This document shows, piece by piece, positions 47,724 through 60,500 of a stretch of DNA of 64,000 nt. The stretch is from contig NC_071330.1 in assembly GCF_010183535.1 (NCBI RefSeq), positions 6,491,717-6,555,716 on the forward strand, given 5' to 3'. The notes under the pieces were generated by a model. That model was given only the letters and a program-made list of their open reading frames with translations, ran no database searches and was not told the DNA's origin. The stretch comes from Caenorhabditis remanei (lineage: Eukaryota > Nematoda > Chromadorea > Rhabditida > Rhabditidae). Positions within the stretch are counted from its first letter, which is position 1. Each line of letters begins with the position of its first letter. The position numbers and the translations under genes are program-made.

Positions 47724-50120
47724 TTATGGCGTTGGAAACGAAACAGAATATGATTGAGTTGCTGTTGTTTCGAAACGTTTTCTCTTCATACTCTTCATCC
47801 ATAACTTCAGTTTATTCGGTTTCTTTCCAGCAGCAATCATTTTGTCTTCCTCTTTTTTCAAATATGAAATCTCTTCCATTCTGAAAAATACATTTAGTTT
47901 CGAATTCTATAACCTTTTCTCCAAAAAATCTATAAAATAATTCAGAATAATCTCGTTTTTGAAGTTGAAAAACCTACTGAGCAGCACTTCCAAAATGATA
48001 TTTCAAACTTCTCGTGTCATCAGAATCCAACGGTTTCACAGATCTTCCATAAAAAACATCTGGTTTAACTTCTGGTAATTGATCATATGCATCATCCACT
48101 GAGGTCAATCCAATAGCGAGATTTCGATCAATCAAAAGATTACAATCGAAATCATCTGCGTCTTCTCCGAATGGATTCAACAACTCCATTGCAACTTTCA
48201 ACCATCCCATATAGAAGATGAACTCAATAATTGTCATGAATGGAATATAAAGATCCACTTCAGTTTTGTTGTGAGCATCAGCGGAAATGAAGAATTGACG
48301 TGTGAAAACACAGAGAAAAAAGTATGTATGAACAGCCATATTGACAAGTTGTGGATACATTAAAGGGATTGGAACCCAGTCATACATTGATACAGTTGTC
48401 AGAGCACTTCTGAATTTACTGATTTCCTGGAATAGTTTAGGGTTTCAAAGTTTCAAATGGCATGTTGTACCTGTGCAATTGCATTCCTTGAATTGTCTCC
48501 ATCTATACTTTTTTCTGCTTTCGCAACATTCAACAACTCAAGAGCCCAATTGAAACTGACCCAATATTTCTGATATCTTGATTTGATTGCATTGAATTTC
48601 TCCAGTTCGTGAGGCAACATGATTCCAGCTTGAGCAACTGCTTCAAGTGTTGGAAAACGACGTCGAACGCCAACGTGTATGTCACGGAAAACGAGGCATT
48701 GGGAGAGAACACAGTATCTGTAAAATAAATGTTTTTTGTATTCTTAAATCCGGAGCTAAGCACCTGATAATATTTCTCCGAATCTGTCTTGCTCTATCAT
48801 CTTTTCCTCGAACATAAGCGGATACAAACAGAGCAATGCTAGAAGTTTTGAATATTCATTTAACTGAGAAAATACGAAAAACCAACTTGTCAATATTTCC
48901 GAGACTTGTGTACAATTTGAGCCATCTTCGAATAATTATGTTACAAAAGAATCCTAGTACGAAGTTGAGTGGGAGATATCCCATTCGAGCATCACAGTAT
49001 TCTCCAAATCTTTCGAAAAGACTGAAAATTTTATTAAGATTTTCACAATAACTGTTATATGAAGAAAGAGAAACAGTTGAATAATATTTACTCATTTTCA
49101 GTTTCATAACCATAAAAACAAATTCTCCACCATACGGTTTCAGTCATAAATATGTTTTATTACTTGCTTTTTATGATATTTATGCTCTCTCCCTTCACAA
49201 TTCTTATCTATTGAATCAGTTATTTTCAAAGTTCGTATCAACTGTTCACACATTCCAAAGAGACCCCTATTATTAGAATTCCAGCCATCTTCCATTCCAT
49301 GATAACACTCACTCTTTTTGACTTCCTGTCAGTGCGAATCGGTAGATTAATGAAACAAATGTGTAGGCACATATCCAAACAATCAATTCTCTGTAATCAA
49401 GACGTCACTTATCGAGAATTTAATTTAATGATCTGTGAAAGACTTTTTAATGATTGAACCGATAAAAAATAATGATAAAACACGAATGACTCGTGATCTT
49501 TTTAATGATCTCTATTATTTCCAATTCATTTTTCTGATTATTTTTTAATTATTTCTTGGGAGGAGTAAAAAATAGCATCAACTCACTTGTAAACAGCCTC
49601 CCATAAAGACCCACGCCATTTGAATATCATTCGAATTATCATCAAACTTTTCGATGTTGCCAAATCATAATTGTAGTTGTAAGAGAGTTCTTTTCTCTGG
49701 AAATGTGTGAACAATTGAGTTTTTTGTGTTGAAATTTCAGAAAAAGAAAGAGTTTCAGTTGAAAATTGCTTGACCTGAAAGTTTGGCAACGAACTTCAGA
49801 TTGCGAGATAGTTTTAGGGGTTTTCAGATTTTTTTGAAGAACAACTAGTTGCTCCCAAACGCCTTCCTAATGTTTTTCATTTTCCATTAACAACGTGAAA
49901 GTTGTTTTGGTAGATCTTTTAGACCTGGCAATATTGTAGTTGTGCTTGATGAATAAAATGGAAAAAAGGAGATCCGACCATGCATAATGAGAGAAATTCT
50001 CACCTTGAAAATATCAGGAATTTCAAAAGGCCAATCAGCGAAATCGAATATCTTCGGAGGTTTAACGGGCATATCATCAGGTTCACCAACTCCATCGGAT
50101 GGGTTATTGTTGTTACTCAT
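47724..50120 (-). CDS. Bestrophin anion channel
   Basis: Exons 50120-50004, 49696-49587 (or 49774-49587), 49390-49313, 49021-48887, 48838-48764, 48717-48471, 48426-47978, 47880-47724 encode 455 (or 481) aa. Hallmarks: IFKWRGSLWEAVYK, RYCVLSQCLVFRDIHVGVRR, WVPIPLMYPQLV and the Ca2+-clasp-like acidic NPFGEDADDFDCN. Bestrophins are pentameric chloride channels of the plasma or intracellular membrane. The 39-residue N-terminal exon (Asn/Asp/Pro rich) is an extension ahead of the usual family start. Exon 2 has two in-frame acceptors 78 bp apart, so isoforms with or without 26 residues are possible. Synteny points to C07A9.8. Confidence 0.93.
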
Positions 50121-51392
50121 GACTTCAATCAATTTTCGAAATAAAAACAACTCAAAAAAAAGTGAGTATTGGTTGTGATTATGCCCCTCCTTTTATAAGA
50201 CTTACTCTTATCACCTTCTTATCACGCCCCTCCTTTTTTCCCACCACTGTTGTTAATATCACAGCTCTCTTATTCCTTTGTCTCTCTTTCTATTCTAGTC
50301 CTCGGAAGTTGTCCTGGAAAAAAGTATCGGACTTTTAGACTGAAGAATTCTCTATTTAACGTCATCTAATCCTTTTTCGTTACGATAGCTATGAGCACAG
50401 ATCTAGACGGTTCAATAAATTCTAGTTTTCATTTTTCTTGATTTTACTTTATTCCTTTCATATATTTTATTTTTATTTGAGAACTTCATTTGAAAAGTTC
50501 ATAATCTATTTTCTTTAGAATGAATGTTTTTGGTTCAAAAGTAGTAAGCTTCTTAAGCTTAAGTTGGAGACTATTCACACTTTATAATCGTCTTATAAAA
50601 CTAATTACCATTCAAATGTCTCAATGTTTTTGATATTTGACTGAAAAAGTACAAAGTTGCCATGACTGAAATTTATATGAATACTTTGGTTTAGACATTT
50701 CTATTTCTCGAATTCGGTGGAATCTCACTCGCTTTCAGTTGCTCCGATGGTTCGTTTTCTATCATTCGGAAAATGATCTCTTCGTCTTTCTTGTTTCCCT
50801 TCTTAAATACAATTGATAATATCTCTCCTGATGTCGTTAACCTTTCGAACTTCCGGATATTTTTATTACTTTCTATACATAATAACTTTTATTTGCTCTT
50901 ATCTTCATTCTGTCCACCCACTTCCATTCTTGTGATGTCATTCGAGATTCTCAACAAAATTTTATACTTCTTTGAAAATGCGAAGTTTCACAGACAGTTC
51001 AGATTTTCTTTCTCTCCATCATTTCTTCTTGTTATCACAAAGGCAAGGGGATTATTGCTCTATTTTTAGACCTCGAGTGTGCAAAATTCCGGAAAAGAAC
51101 AGGTAATCGATCAGCTTATAGGTGTGTGACAAAACGGTACCACCGAACGGATGAGTGAGTGTTGTTTCGTGTCAAAAATTAGTTTTAAAAGTTTCAATTC
51201 ATACTGGAAAAATTTACCAAAATCATGTTAAATTGCTATAAAAAGGTGGTTACAATAGGCGAAAAATAGAGATCGACATTGATCACTGTTAGGGCATCTT
51301 CAGAAAATGAGTGTTTTCAAATATATTCGTCTCGCTTCCACAATATTTCGGCTCTCTGCTTCAAGATTCGAAACGTTTCAAGATTACGGTTT
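50121..51392. other. Intergenic, set-3 to bestrophin
   Basis: About 1.27 kb with no supported gene. A GTTTTTTTCTTTAT-type pyrimidine-rich + strand stretch is the main feature. The part next to 50121 should hold the bestrophin promoter. Confidence 0.5.
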
Positions 51393-53070
51393 TCATCGAT
51401 TGGATTCATTGACGTTTCGAAAAGTTTTTTAATGAGTCTGAAAAATAACAGTTTTTAAATATTATAGAAAAGGTAATAAAGAAACTTACTCAGAAATTGG
51501 ATGGAAACCGACGTAGAAGTTGGTCAAAAGACGATGTGCAACAGTTAAAATCGACAACTTCTCATCTACCGTACATTCTACATCATTATTCCATGTTAAA
51601 AGTACCATTTCGATATATGGTCGAATGAGGTATGGATCATATACGATCTTACGGTAGTTTGCATTCTGTATGAACTTTTTCCACCAATAGAATAAGTTTT
51701 TAGAGTAAACTTCCGCGTCTCGTCTTTGAGAGAACGCACTAATTAAATTCTCGATATCCTGCACTCCTGGTTTCATGTAATCAATGTAATCAGAGATGTT
51801 AAGAAAAGAAGACGCTTCTCTCGCACTTCTGTCCACGTCTTTGAAACTCTTTTCTAAATAATCTTCGAGACTTTTCTGCTCTACACACGAATCACAGTGG
51901 CATTTGAAACCGGAAACATTTGCGAGAAACTCCTGAAATCAGACAGTGTTTCGAATGGAGCTATGCTCAGATCTCACTTCTCTTTGTTTGAGTGAATGTT
52001 GATTGTAGGTGACGCCGTAACTGTCCACGAGTTCTTCTCCAGATTTCACTCCCCGGCTGACGAAAATGAATGTGTTGCGGACGAAACTGAAATCTAGTTG
52101 TGTTTTTTCGTTTTAGTTGAAAGATAACTCACAATCCGAAGACGTTCGGGGTGCATGAGTGATTGAATATTGAGGAGATCGGGAAAAGTCCTGTGCCAAT
52201 AGGAACATCTTCATCTCTGAACAAAAAAGTATTCGCTAGGAAATGTTTTTTTTTGGAAGCTTACTTTTTTTCTATCTGTTCAATGCTATAAATAGTGTGA
52301 GCATTTTTTGCACACCGTTCTGTCATAATTCGCAGTGCCTTAGTGAATGTTATTAACCTACTTGGTTCTTCAAGCCGTCCCCAATTCGCATCCTGAAAGT
52401 AACAATGACTCACTAAATCAATTCGATAACACTAACCGCTTCCAGTAATTTTACTATTTTTACGATAGCTTCTTGAACAATTTTCGTCTTGAAACTATCT
52501 TCAATTCCCAAAAATGGTTTTAGCTGATAAACAGATTGTACATCTTTAGTCGATAATGTTTTTGATAAACCTCTTGGAACTTCTGTAGATAGAAAAATAT
52601 TTTTAACTTGTTTGAAGAAATCTAGGATACCTACCTGGTTCATCAGACGTTACAAGATTAGTAATTTCCGCGAATGGGTACGAGAAAACAAGATGAGCAG
52701 CAAGTTTAAAGATACCAAGAGAGTCGAATTCTCCACACGCAATCTCACTGGGCTCATTAAATTTTTCGCAGCTTTGGCAGTATCTATAATTTTAATATTC
52801 TGTAACACCTATTTCAACTTTATTCAGTGTAAAACCGAGCTAAAAAGAAACTCACACAAATCCGTCATTTCCGAGTAATTTCAAACACCGATAACAGCAT
52901 CTTGAATCCACATTGACTGTTATACCTTCTTCAATGCATACAACAGTTCCTAGCGGGATGTCTTCTATAGCTTTAATGAATCTTCCTCTTTTTTCATCCC
53001 AATCAATTGTCACTTTATCACACAACTCTGGATAATTAGCATTGGGTTTGAAGGACGACACACTAACCAT
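51393..53070 (-). CDS. set-3: SET-domain protein, SMYD-like
   Basis: Eight exons (53070-52856, 52783-52635, 52582-52437, 52392-52265, 52216-52133, 52086-51978, 51932-51490, 51438-51393) encode 439 aa. The SET domain is split as in SMYD proteins: N-part GRFIKAIEDIPLGTVV, a Cys-rich insert (CCYRCLK, YCQSCEKF) reminiscent of a MYND finger but shortened, then the catalytic core SSIFNHSCTPNVFG and EELVDSYG, and a post-SET Cys cluster CHCDSC. It is therefore a likely protein lysine methyltransferase. The C-terminus ends after a 46-nt final exon. The symbol rests on recalled synteny with C07A9.7. Confidence 0.88.
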
Positions 53071-53527
53071 TCTGAAGATTGAAGTTTTGAAAAGAATACA
53101 TATTTTAATAACAATAATAGAACGCTTGTAGAAAATACATTTTAAAAACGGGTCAACTTTGTTACAAGCATGTTTCTTGAAAAGACATTAGACGGGTCGG
53201 CTGAAATAAAAAGCGTTACTTTGCGATTATACCGCTTTAAATCGCAGATTTGTCAAAACCGGGGCTGGATCGAAGAAAAATTAAGCCTTTTTCGTATTCA
53301 GAAACACATGTTTCAATTTTTTTTTTGAAAATTTTGAAACTTCTTATTGGAAATGTTCATATTTCAGGAAAAAGATTTACCATCAGTTTTTGCCGAAAAA
53401 ATTAGATAGACTTAAAGTTATTTTTATTATTAAAGTAAAATCAAGATAAATAGTTATGAAACAGAATTCATCAATGTATTTACAGAACATAAAAGTTGAA
53501 ATCCATATCAAGGTGGTGTTTGTGTGA
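53071..53527 (-). promoter_or_regulatory. Gap between BUD31 and set-3
   Basis: A 457-bp gap between co-oriented genes. On the - strand AATAAA at about 53423-53428 follows the BUD31 stop, and an ATCTTCAG acceptor lies one base before the set-3 ATG. An operon is possible but the gap is long. Confidence 0.35.
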
Positions 53528-54061
53528 TCACCCAGAGCAACCATGACAACCGCAATGAACACATTCAATGACACGTTCTGCATCGAGTTTGCTTTTTGGT
53601 ACGCGACAGATACAGGCAGTTCCGAAATTGCTGTCACGAGTCTGTACACATTTAACACAACACAGGTTTTCATATCCTTGTTTCTTCCACTTGGCAATGA
53701 GAGCAGCATCAGCGAACTTGGCGGTTAAGCAAAATTCGTATAATTCACGGCTGATTTCGGCTTTTTTGTAATACATATCATAGATGTAGCGAGATCGTTG
53801 ATGATGAATTCTGAAATAATATAATTTATTCATTACTGTTCGATCGAAATATACCGAAAGATTGGCCAGTTGATTTCTGTTTTTCGTTTTCCTTCATGAG
53901 GTTCAGTTTCAGCTTCTCGCATTTTTGCCTGGAACGTGAATTAATAAAGTGTTTATTTTCAAGCAATAAATTACCTCAAACTGTTCCAAGGTCGGCTCGA
54001 TCAAATCCCATCCCTCTGGAGGTGGCTTCCGAACTCTACGTAGTTTTGTAGCCAGAGACAT
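53528..54061 (-). CDS. BUD31/G10 pre-mRNA splicing factor
   Basis: Three exons (54061-53975, 53928-53855, 53810-53528) encode 147 aa, close to the 144 aa of human BUD31. The whole protein matches the G10 family: [20 protein letters not shown] at the start, [18 protein letters not shown], and a C-terminal Cys-rich zinc cluster ([29 protein letters not shown]). It is a spliceosome component (NTC-related). The ATG is six bases after a TTTTCAG acceptor. Very highly conserved family; the call is secure. Orthologue by recalled synteny: C07A9.2. Confidence 0.96.
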
Positions 54062-57000
54062 TCAGATCTGAAAACTACTTCATCATAAAATATGTTATTA
54101 TTATTAAGATCTTAATACAACGATATGAAAGAGGAATGAGAGATTGTTCTTCAAAGTGACAGAGAATGAATAGTGCCGTTGGTAACTTCACTTAATTGCA
54201 ACTGGGCTACAGCCTTAATCATTACATCTTAAGTTATGTCGATACCATCAAATAGAATAAGCTTTTTAACGAAAAAATGTTACGCTTTCATTTTGAGTTA
54301 GCAACACTTATAACTCAAACTTGATCAACTCATTTAAGCTGAAAATACCAGTCAAATCAAACAAGATGCATGCAACTTTTTTTCGAATTCGAATTCGAAA
54401 ATGGCTGGTACGTAGGCGCCATATCTGACGCGCAATGCTCGTCTAATCTGATGCATAGGCGCAAAGTTCAAATTTGTTTTTTTTTTTAATCGATGCCTTC
54501 CTTTTCAAAAACAAACTTCTTAAATTCCGTACTTTTGTTTTCTACTACTTCGTAGTATCAACGAATAAAAAGTAGTTCTTCGTTATAATCAAGCGATATT
54601 TGTCCAAATAACTAAGAGGCAGATGCTTGCGAATGTGTTATTAAATCGCAACAAACTGAGTCGACTCGTGAACTACCGGTCGATGTTTGCATAAGAAGGC
54701 TTTTCTGTAGATTGTTGTTCAGCCCTCATATACAGCATCACAAACCGCTGTTTTTTTGAAATTCGAATCGGACGAGATAGTAGTTAGTGAAATAACGAGT
54801 TTCCAAGAACGTTTTTGAAAAAGTTGTTGCTGAAAACAAAAAGCCTTTGTCTCCTAAAAAATTTTTGAGTGTTGCCGCTGGAAGGGCTCAAAACGTCGTG
54901 TTTTCTGAATATTCTCTGTTTATCTACGGTATCTCTGATTCACTTTTCTGTTCCCGCTCCTGATCTCTTCTATTTTCTTTACATAACCTTGCACCTGAAA
55001 TTTTTCAATGTTGGTTACTCCACTTTGTTGACGGTCAACAATGTTGACCAAATCTCTGTTGACCAATACAAGACAACACATTTTTAACTATTTTCACTAT
55101 TTTACAAGTATGACACAACGTTTTCACAACTTACAGCACAAGAACTCGCGCTACTCAACATTCTTTCGTTTTCGTTTCTCCATTTTTGGTTTTTGCTTTC
55201 TCCCAGAATTAATTTGCTTTCTCCCAAAACGGTAGAGCCTCGGCAAAGCGAGAGTGAGACGACCAGAAGGCGCGAGTCGTAAACTTTTTTTTTTATAGCG
55301 AACTAAAAATTTAAGTTTTTAGCCGAAGCCTAATAGGGCGGAAATTCTGAGCTAAGTCAAGAGAAGCTTACCGCCGGCTGATAAAATTCTGACTGACACG
55401 TGTGTCAAAAAAAGTAGATTGAGCTCTTCAAAACGAAATTGTTTCCGCTTTAATAGACCCGAAAAGTCAAAACAACAAAGAATTGCCTAAATGAAATATA
55501 CGAAATAGCAAGGTTTGCATCTCCTATTCTCGTAAACCACAAAGACTTCTGATTTCGTGGGAGAGCGACGACAGCATCGACCAAAGTGTTTGAAAAGTGC
55601 TTCCCACTAAAACGAAAAAATAAGATTGAAAAAATGGGTGATGTTGTAAAAAAGCGAGTAGTTGTAGCACATATTTCTCCGTAATCAGAGTACTCTCTTA
55701 CTTTTCATCTATCTGCGCCATCAGTGCGGAGCGCAATCCTTCACCTATCGCCGGTCTTGTCTTGAATGGCTACTTGGACGCAGCAACCTACCTGCGTCTA
55801 CATACCGCTCCTCAATCTCTCATTTCTCTTTCACTGCGCTCACTTACTAAATGATGGCCGATTGCAATGTATAACCTTCGCTTATCGGCGTCTCTGCAGT
55901 CGTCACGCTCTTTCGACTCGTCTCCTACCAACCATTGTACCCTGTCCTCCACACACACACATTTGAACAAAATGAGTTGGCGCCTTTTTTCGAATTTTTT
56001 ATTCAGCCCATGCGAATTATCGTCATCTGTAACCTATGTCTGATTCTTTTGTAATATATATTTTCAGAAGCCTTGGTTAATTTTATGTGTACATATCGGC
56101 ATTTCGGGATTTCAAAAATAAATATCTACGCAACTTATTTAGCGTATTCTTTTATAATTTGTGAGAATTCCATTCGATTTTTCTAACGATTGCTGATGTG
56201 CGGTTGCAGAGAGAGAGAAAGAGATAGTAGACTGCAAACAAGCTCATAAAGTTCATTCTGCCCACCACATGCGTTGTTGTTTTCGATTGTGCCTCTTACT
56301 TCATCAAATGAGACAAAGTGGGTTTCTCTGACAGAGACGAAGACATTGTTGGCCGCATGTTCCTTATGCTTAGTATCGATTGACATAAAAGCAGTGAAAC
56401 AGTGGTGCCTATCATTCGCTCCGCCCCCTACATGTCCCGTTATTTATTGTTCACCTCTCTGCTATTATTTTCTTCGAGGGTTTCCTATATTTTTCGATTG
56501 GAGTTTCTTTTCAAACCATTTTCTATGAATTTTTGTAAAAAAAAAGATCAGGTGATTTTCGTCAGTTTCAAAGGTTAATTCTTCTTTAATTTTCTTCTTA
56601 CTTCTTATTCTTATCGTGCTACGTCGTTATTCCCTGTGAAACGCATATTTGTCCGATGATTGCAATAAATTTATTGAGATTAGTTGATAAGTGAAATCTT
56701 CACGGCTTTTGACACAACGACACGCTGAGAAAATATGTTCTCGTGGTCGACTGCCCCTTCTTTTCATCCGTTTCTCCTCATTTGTTATCATCTTTTTTAG
56801 TTTCGGATGCCAGTGCAAAACGGCGAGAAGTTGATGTCCTTCGACACCACCCTGTTCTTCTTTCTATATCTTTCTTTCTCGGCGCCTCTTTTTCTTAAGC
56901 GACCACAGCAAACCTCTCAGTTAGTTTTTCTTTGTTCTTTTCCCGGATCTCCACCAACTTTCATCTCTTCACGATTCAATCGAGCTCGTATTCGTATATC

Positions 57001-57511
57001 AGTGTGGTGACATAGGGTTGGAGTCTTCTGAACTGCTCACTAACAATTTTCAAGCCACCACATTTTCTTTTGTTTGTGCTGCGATATGCAGTTGTGGCAC
57101 TGCCTTGTTTTGGAGGCAAAAAGATTTTTTTCTAGATGGCCGTCGGGAGGGCACGAGAACACAAAGGTTCTCTTGCTATATGGACGCAGGATGATGGTCA
57201 TATGACCGAGGAGGTCTCCGCACACTTTCTCTGCCACATATTTGATCTATTCACTAACCTTTTTGAGATGACATTGTTTTCAATTTGTTCTGTTTAGTTT
57301 TACTGATTCCCCGAAAATTTTTTTTAGAAAACATCCATATTTTGTAATCTTGTCACACACGTTTCAAAAACGTTTCATCGCTTCAATTGAATAATTGAAT
57401 AATTTACTATTTTCCAGGGCCCCTCGGATCAAACTGTGAATCAAAACCACATTTTCGTCATATCTGAATCTTGTCTTCCGAATTGCCGCTGTTATCATCA
57501 CCGTCGTCACC
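54062..57511. other. Intergenic, divergent BUD31 / tlk-1
   Basis: No supported gene in 3.4 kb. Visible structure: a palindrome TTTTCGAATTCGAATTCGAA at about 54379-54400; four GTTGAC/GTCAAC words at about 55025-55066; and a TTGGCGCC at 55977. An acceptor ATTTTCCAG at 57418 probably marks the tlk-1 trans-splice or 5' UTR splice site. Confidence 0.5.
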
Positions 57512-60500
57512 ATGTCGATGATGTCGATAGACGGAGTCGTCGCTGGCGGAGGAAACAGTAATGGTGTGGGAGGGGAACGGAGTGTTGGTCTTGAGCATAA
57601 GATATTCAATACTGGACCACAAAACAAAGCATTGCCCACGGTGAGTATTTTGAAAATGAATAAGAATCCGCTGAAAAAAACTATTCTTTGTGCATTTTGC
57701 ATTTCCTTCCTCAATCTGTGCGTTAAGCGGAGTTGATCAAAGTTTTCAATGTTGCTGTGATGACAACACATGTTGTCGACCTGTAAACCTATACACGGAT
57801 CAGAAAATCTCTCCTACCACACAAAACAATTTTTGACACGCAAATAACGCGCACGGACAGACTGACGCGACATTGCATACGCACACGGAGACGCTCACTA
57901 CTCTTCCAACACATCCGCACTCACACGCACTCACATTCACTTAAACAACACAAAACGCTAACCAACCGTCGTCGAAAGCGACTCGGTGTTTGGCTTGGCC
58001 CCTGGCTGCTTTCTTCTTTTTTTTGCATCTTTCGTACGTAGTCGTCGTCGTTGAACAGGGCAAACGGCGACGACAACGCGGACGTCGGCTAAACCAATTT
58101 TTCTCATTCGGGCCTCTTCTTCCTCACCAATTCATAAATCTCCACTGCCAATCTCACACTAAACAGTTGGACAAACGCAGCCCATCATTCAGTTTTGCAA
58201 ATGTTCATAGGTTTTCTTTATTAATTCAAACGTCAGATATACTGTGTTTTTTCGATCCTGCTTGTTAATTTTTTCAAAATCGAATTGTTTCCTCTTTACG
58301 ACATTCTCGGTAAACCAGATAGTTCGTCTCAACTTTGTCACTTTTTCTGACTCCCATTTCCAGAAACGTACCAAAATGAGGATTCGTTTTGATGACGAAG
58401 TTGAATTCTTTTTCGTTCCGTTTCTTAATGCGTCATCCCTCTATTGTTAGAAAGTGTTCTTCAAGGCGTTTTCTTGGTGTCTACAGCTAGACGCCTGTCA
58501 TATGTGAGAATAGTCCCAAGATAGAGAGCACCTTCGCATAGCAGCTGCTCAGACACCACCTGTCACCCATTCCGACGAAGGGCAATAGGGATACTGTCAT
58601 TGTCTTTTTCTCAAGTCACCTCCATTTTGATATGTTTCTATCGTGGGAAATTATCTTCCAACTTAATAAAAAGGAGGACATTAGAATTATAGAAACTGTG
58701 TGATAGGGATTTATTGGTTGGTTGTTGGAGATGAAATGTTGGGGCAAAAACAAAGAGTAGAGAGACTGGTGATCCCGTTCCTTAGTTTTCTGTATGCATT
58801 CAAATTGATAGAGAAGGACGAAGATATGGCGTGTTGCCCTCTCTTAATCTCTGTGTATCTCTCCTAGTCTGTCGATAATAATGTGTATTTAGTTTATTTG
58901 TGTTCTTTTTCCCGCTCGTCCAATTCATATTTCTCTCAGCATTTCGTTCTCCCACTTTATCGTCTCCCATTTAACCTTTTTTGGTCATCAATATTACCCG
59001 ACTTACAATTTTCTGAAATCAATTGCTCTGACATTTCAACAATGTGATCTTTCACAGCTGAATTCGTGGTCTCCTTGATGCAGGCTACCACACGTGCATT
59101 CTCTTTCTCTTCGTCTTCTATACTATCTTCTCCTGTCGAACTCTGCGTCTCTCTGCGCCTGATTTGTTTCTCACTTCTCCCATCTTTCTGCAGTGGCTGC
59201 CTCTTTCGTTCCTGATGGGTTGTCCATTGGTTTTTAACTGATTCGTTTTTTGTTCAAATGTATTTTGGATTGAATGAAGAACTAGAAGACGAGGTGAGGT
59301 CGCTCACTCGTTGCTTCGAGTAAACTTCGCGCCGAGCGACAACGACGTCTTTATCCCTTCTCTATGCTCTGAGTGCGTATTTCGGTTCCGCTCTCATACT
59401 CGTGGGTCCTAAAAAGGAGGAGCTGCTGCGTTTTTTCCCATTCTACACATTTTTTGCGTGGCATGGTGTGGCGATGGCGGTTGTTTGGGAGGGGCGGAAA
59501 GACCCCGTCTCAGTTGCCCCTCCTGGTGTGTGTTTCGACCTCTTCGATTCATTTGCCTCTTCTCTACGTCGTTTCTTTGCATCCTCTCCGCTCCTCGCTC
59601 CTCGTTTTCCGACTTGATATATTTCGCTTTATGCGACTATCGTGTCGCGCATTTTCTTCTTTTCAATCCATTCGGATGGTCATCATTTTTTCTTCATAAG
59701 TCGATATTTTCCACATACAAAGTACTCTCTTCCTACTTCGAACCAACTAACAACCATCATCCATTGCCCGTCATCACATGTGTGTTTACCGTTATCAAAC
59801 ACCAAAGAGGAAGGCCGAATTGCAATATGGTTGGCTTTTGCTATGTGCTGCTCCTACCGCTGCTTTGCTCTTTCTCTCATTTGTTTTGTCGCCCTTCTCA
59901 TACGCTCCGATCGATTCGAACACCTATTCTTTTTCATTCCAATTTTCACATTTCTTGTTGTCGTTCACACCATTTTCGTTGTCAGGCGATTTCCTTTTGA
60001 TTGTTCGAGTAATTAATATGCCGCCGTGCGACGTGAATATGAGTTTTCTCATTGGTCATCTTGTTGTCTTTTTTGTTGTTTTATCGCGTTCAACTAACTA
60101 CAAATCTGGGTTTTTGCCTGACTTTAGGATTTTTTCACTTTCTACATTCCCTCACTCAATACTTTTTTGTTCGTGTAATCTCATTTTGATGTCCCGTACC
60201 ACTACTATATTGAAAGATTCTATCCGTTTTTATATAGTGCGCATCTCAGAATTTCAGCAACCGCATCCATGATAATTACTTGTGCTTCATTGAGGTGTTG
60301 AAAGCGCAAACATCGCTCTTGACAAAAAGGCGGTCTCCTCATTCTCGCTCCTCTTTTTTCACTCTTACTTTCTTTTTCTCTATCTCTCCCGTTACTCGCT
60401 TTCCTCTCGCATGTGCGTTTTTGTTCTGCCTCGTCTTGTGTTGATCCGAACAATTTTCATTTTTTTTCTGTCGCGGCGATTTGCGAGAAATATGTCTCTG

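Noticed and set aside
55025..55066. Four GTTGAC/GTCAAC words as a transcription-factor array
   Set aside because: Short motif in AT-rich DNA, no known nematode factor I can name, and only one local cluster.
59373..60272. Overlapping + strand frames up to 180 codons
   Set aside because: They lie in the tlk-1 first intron in pyrimidine-rich DNA, are hydrophobic/Ser/Phe low complexity, and overlap one another in different frames.
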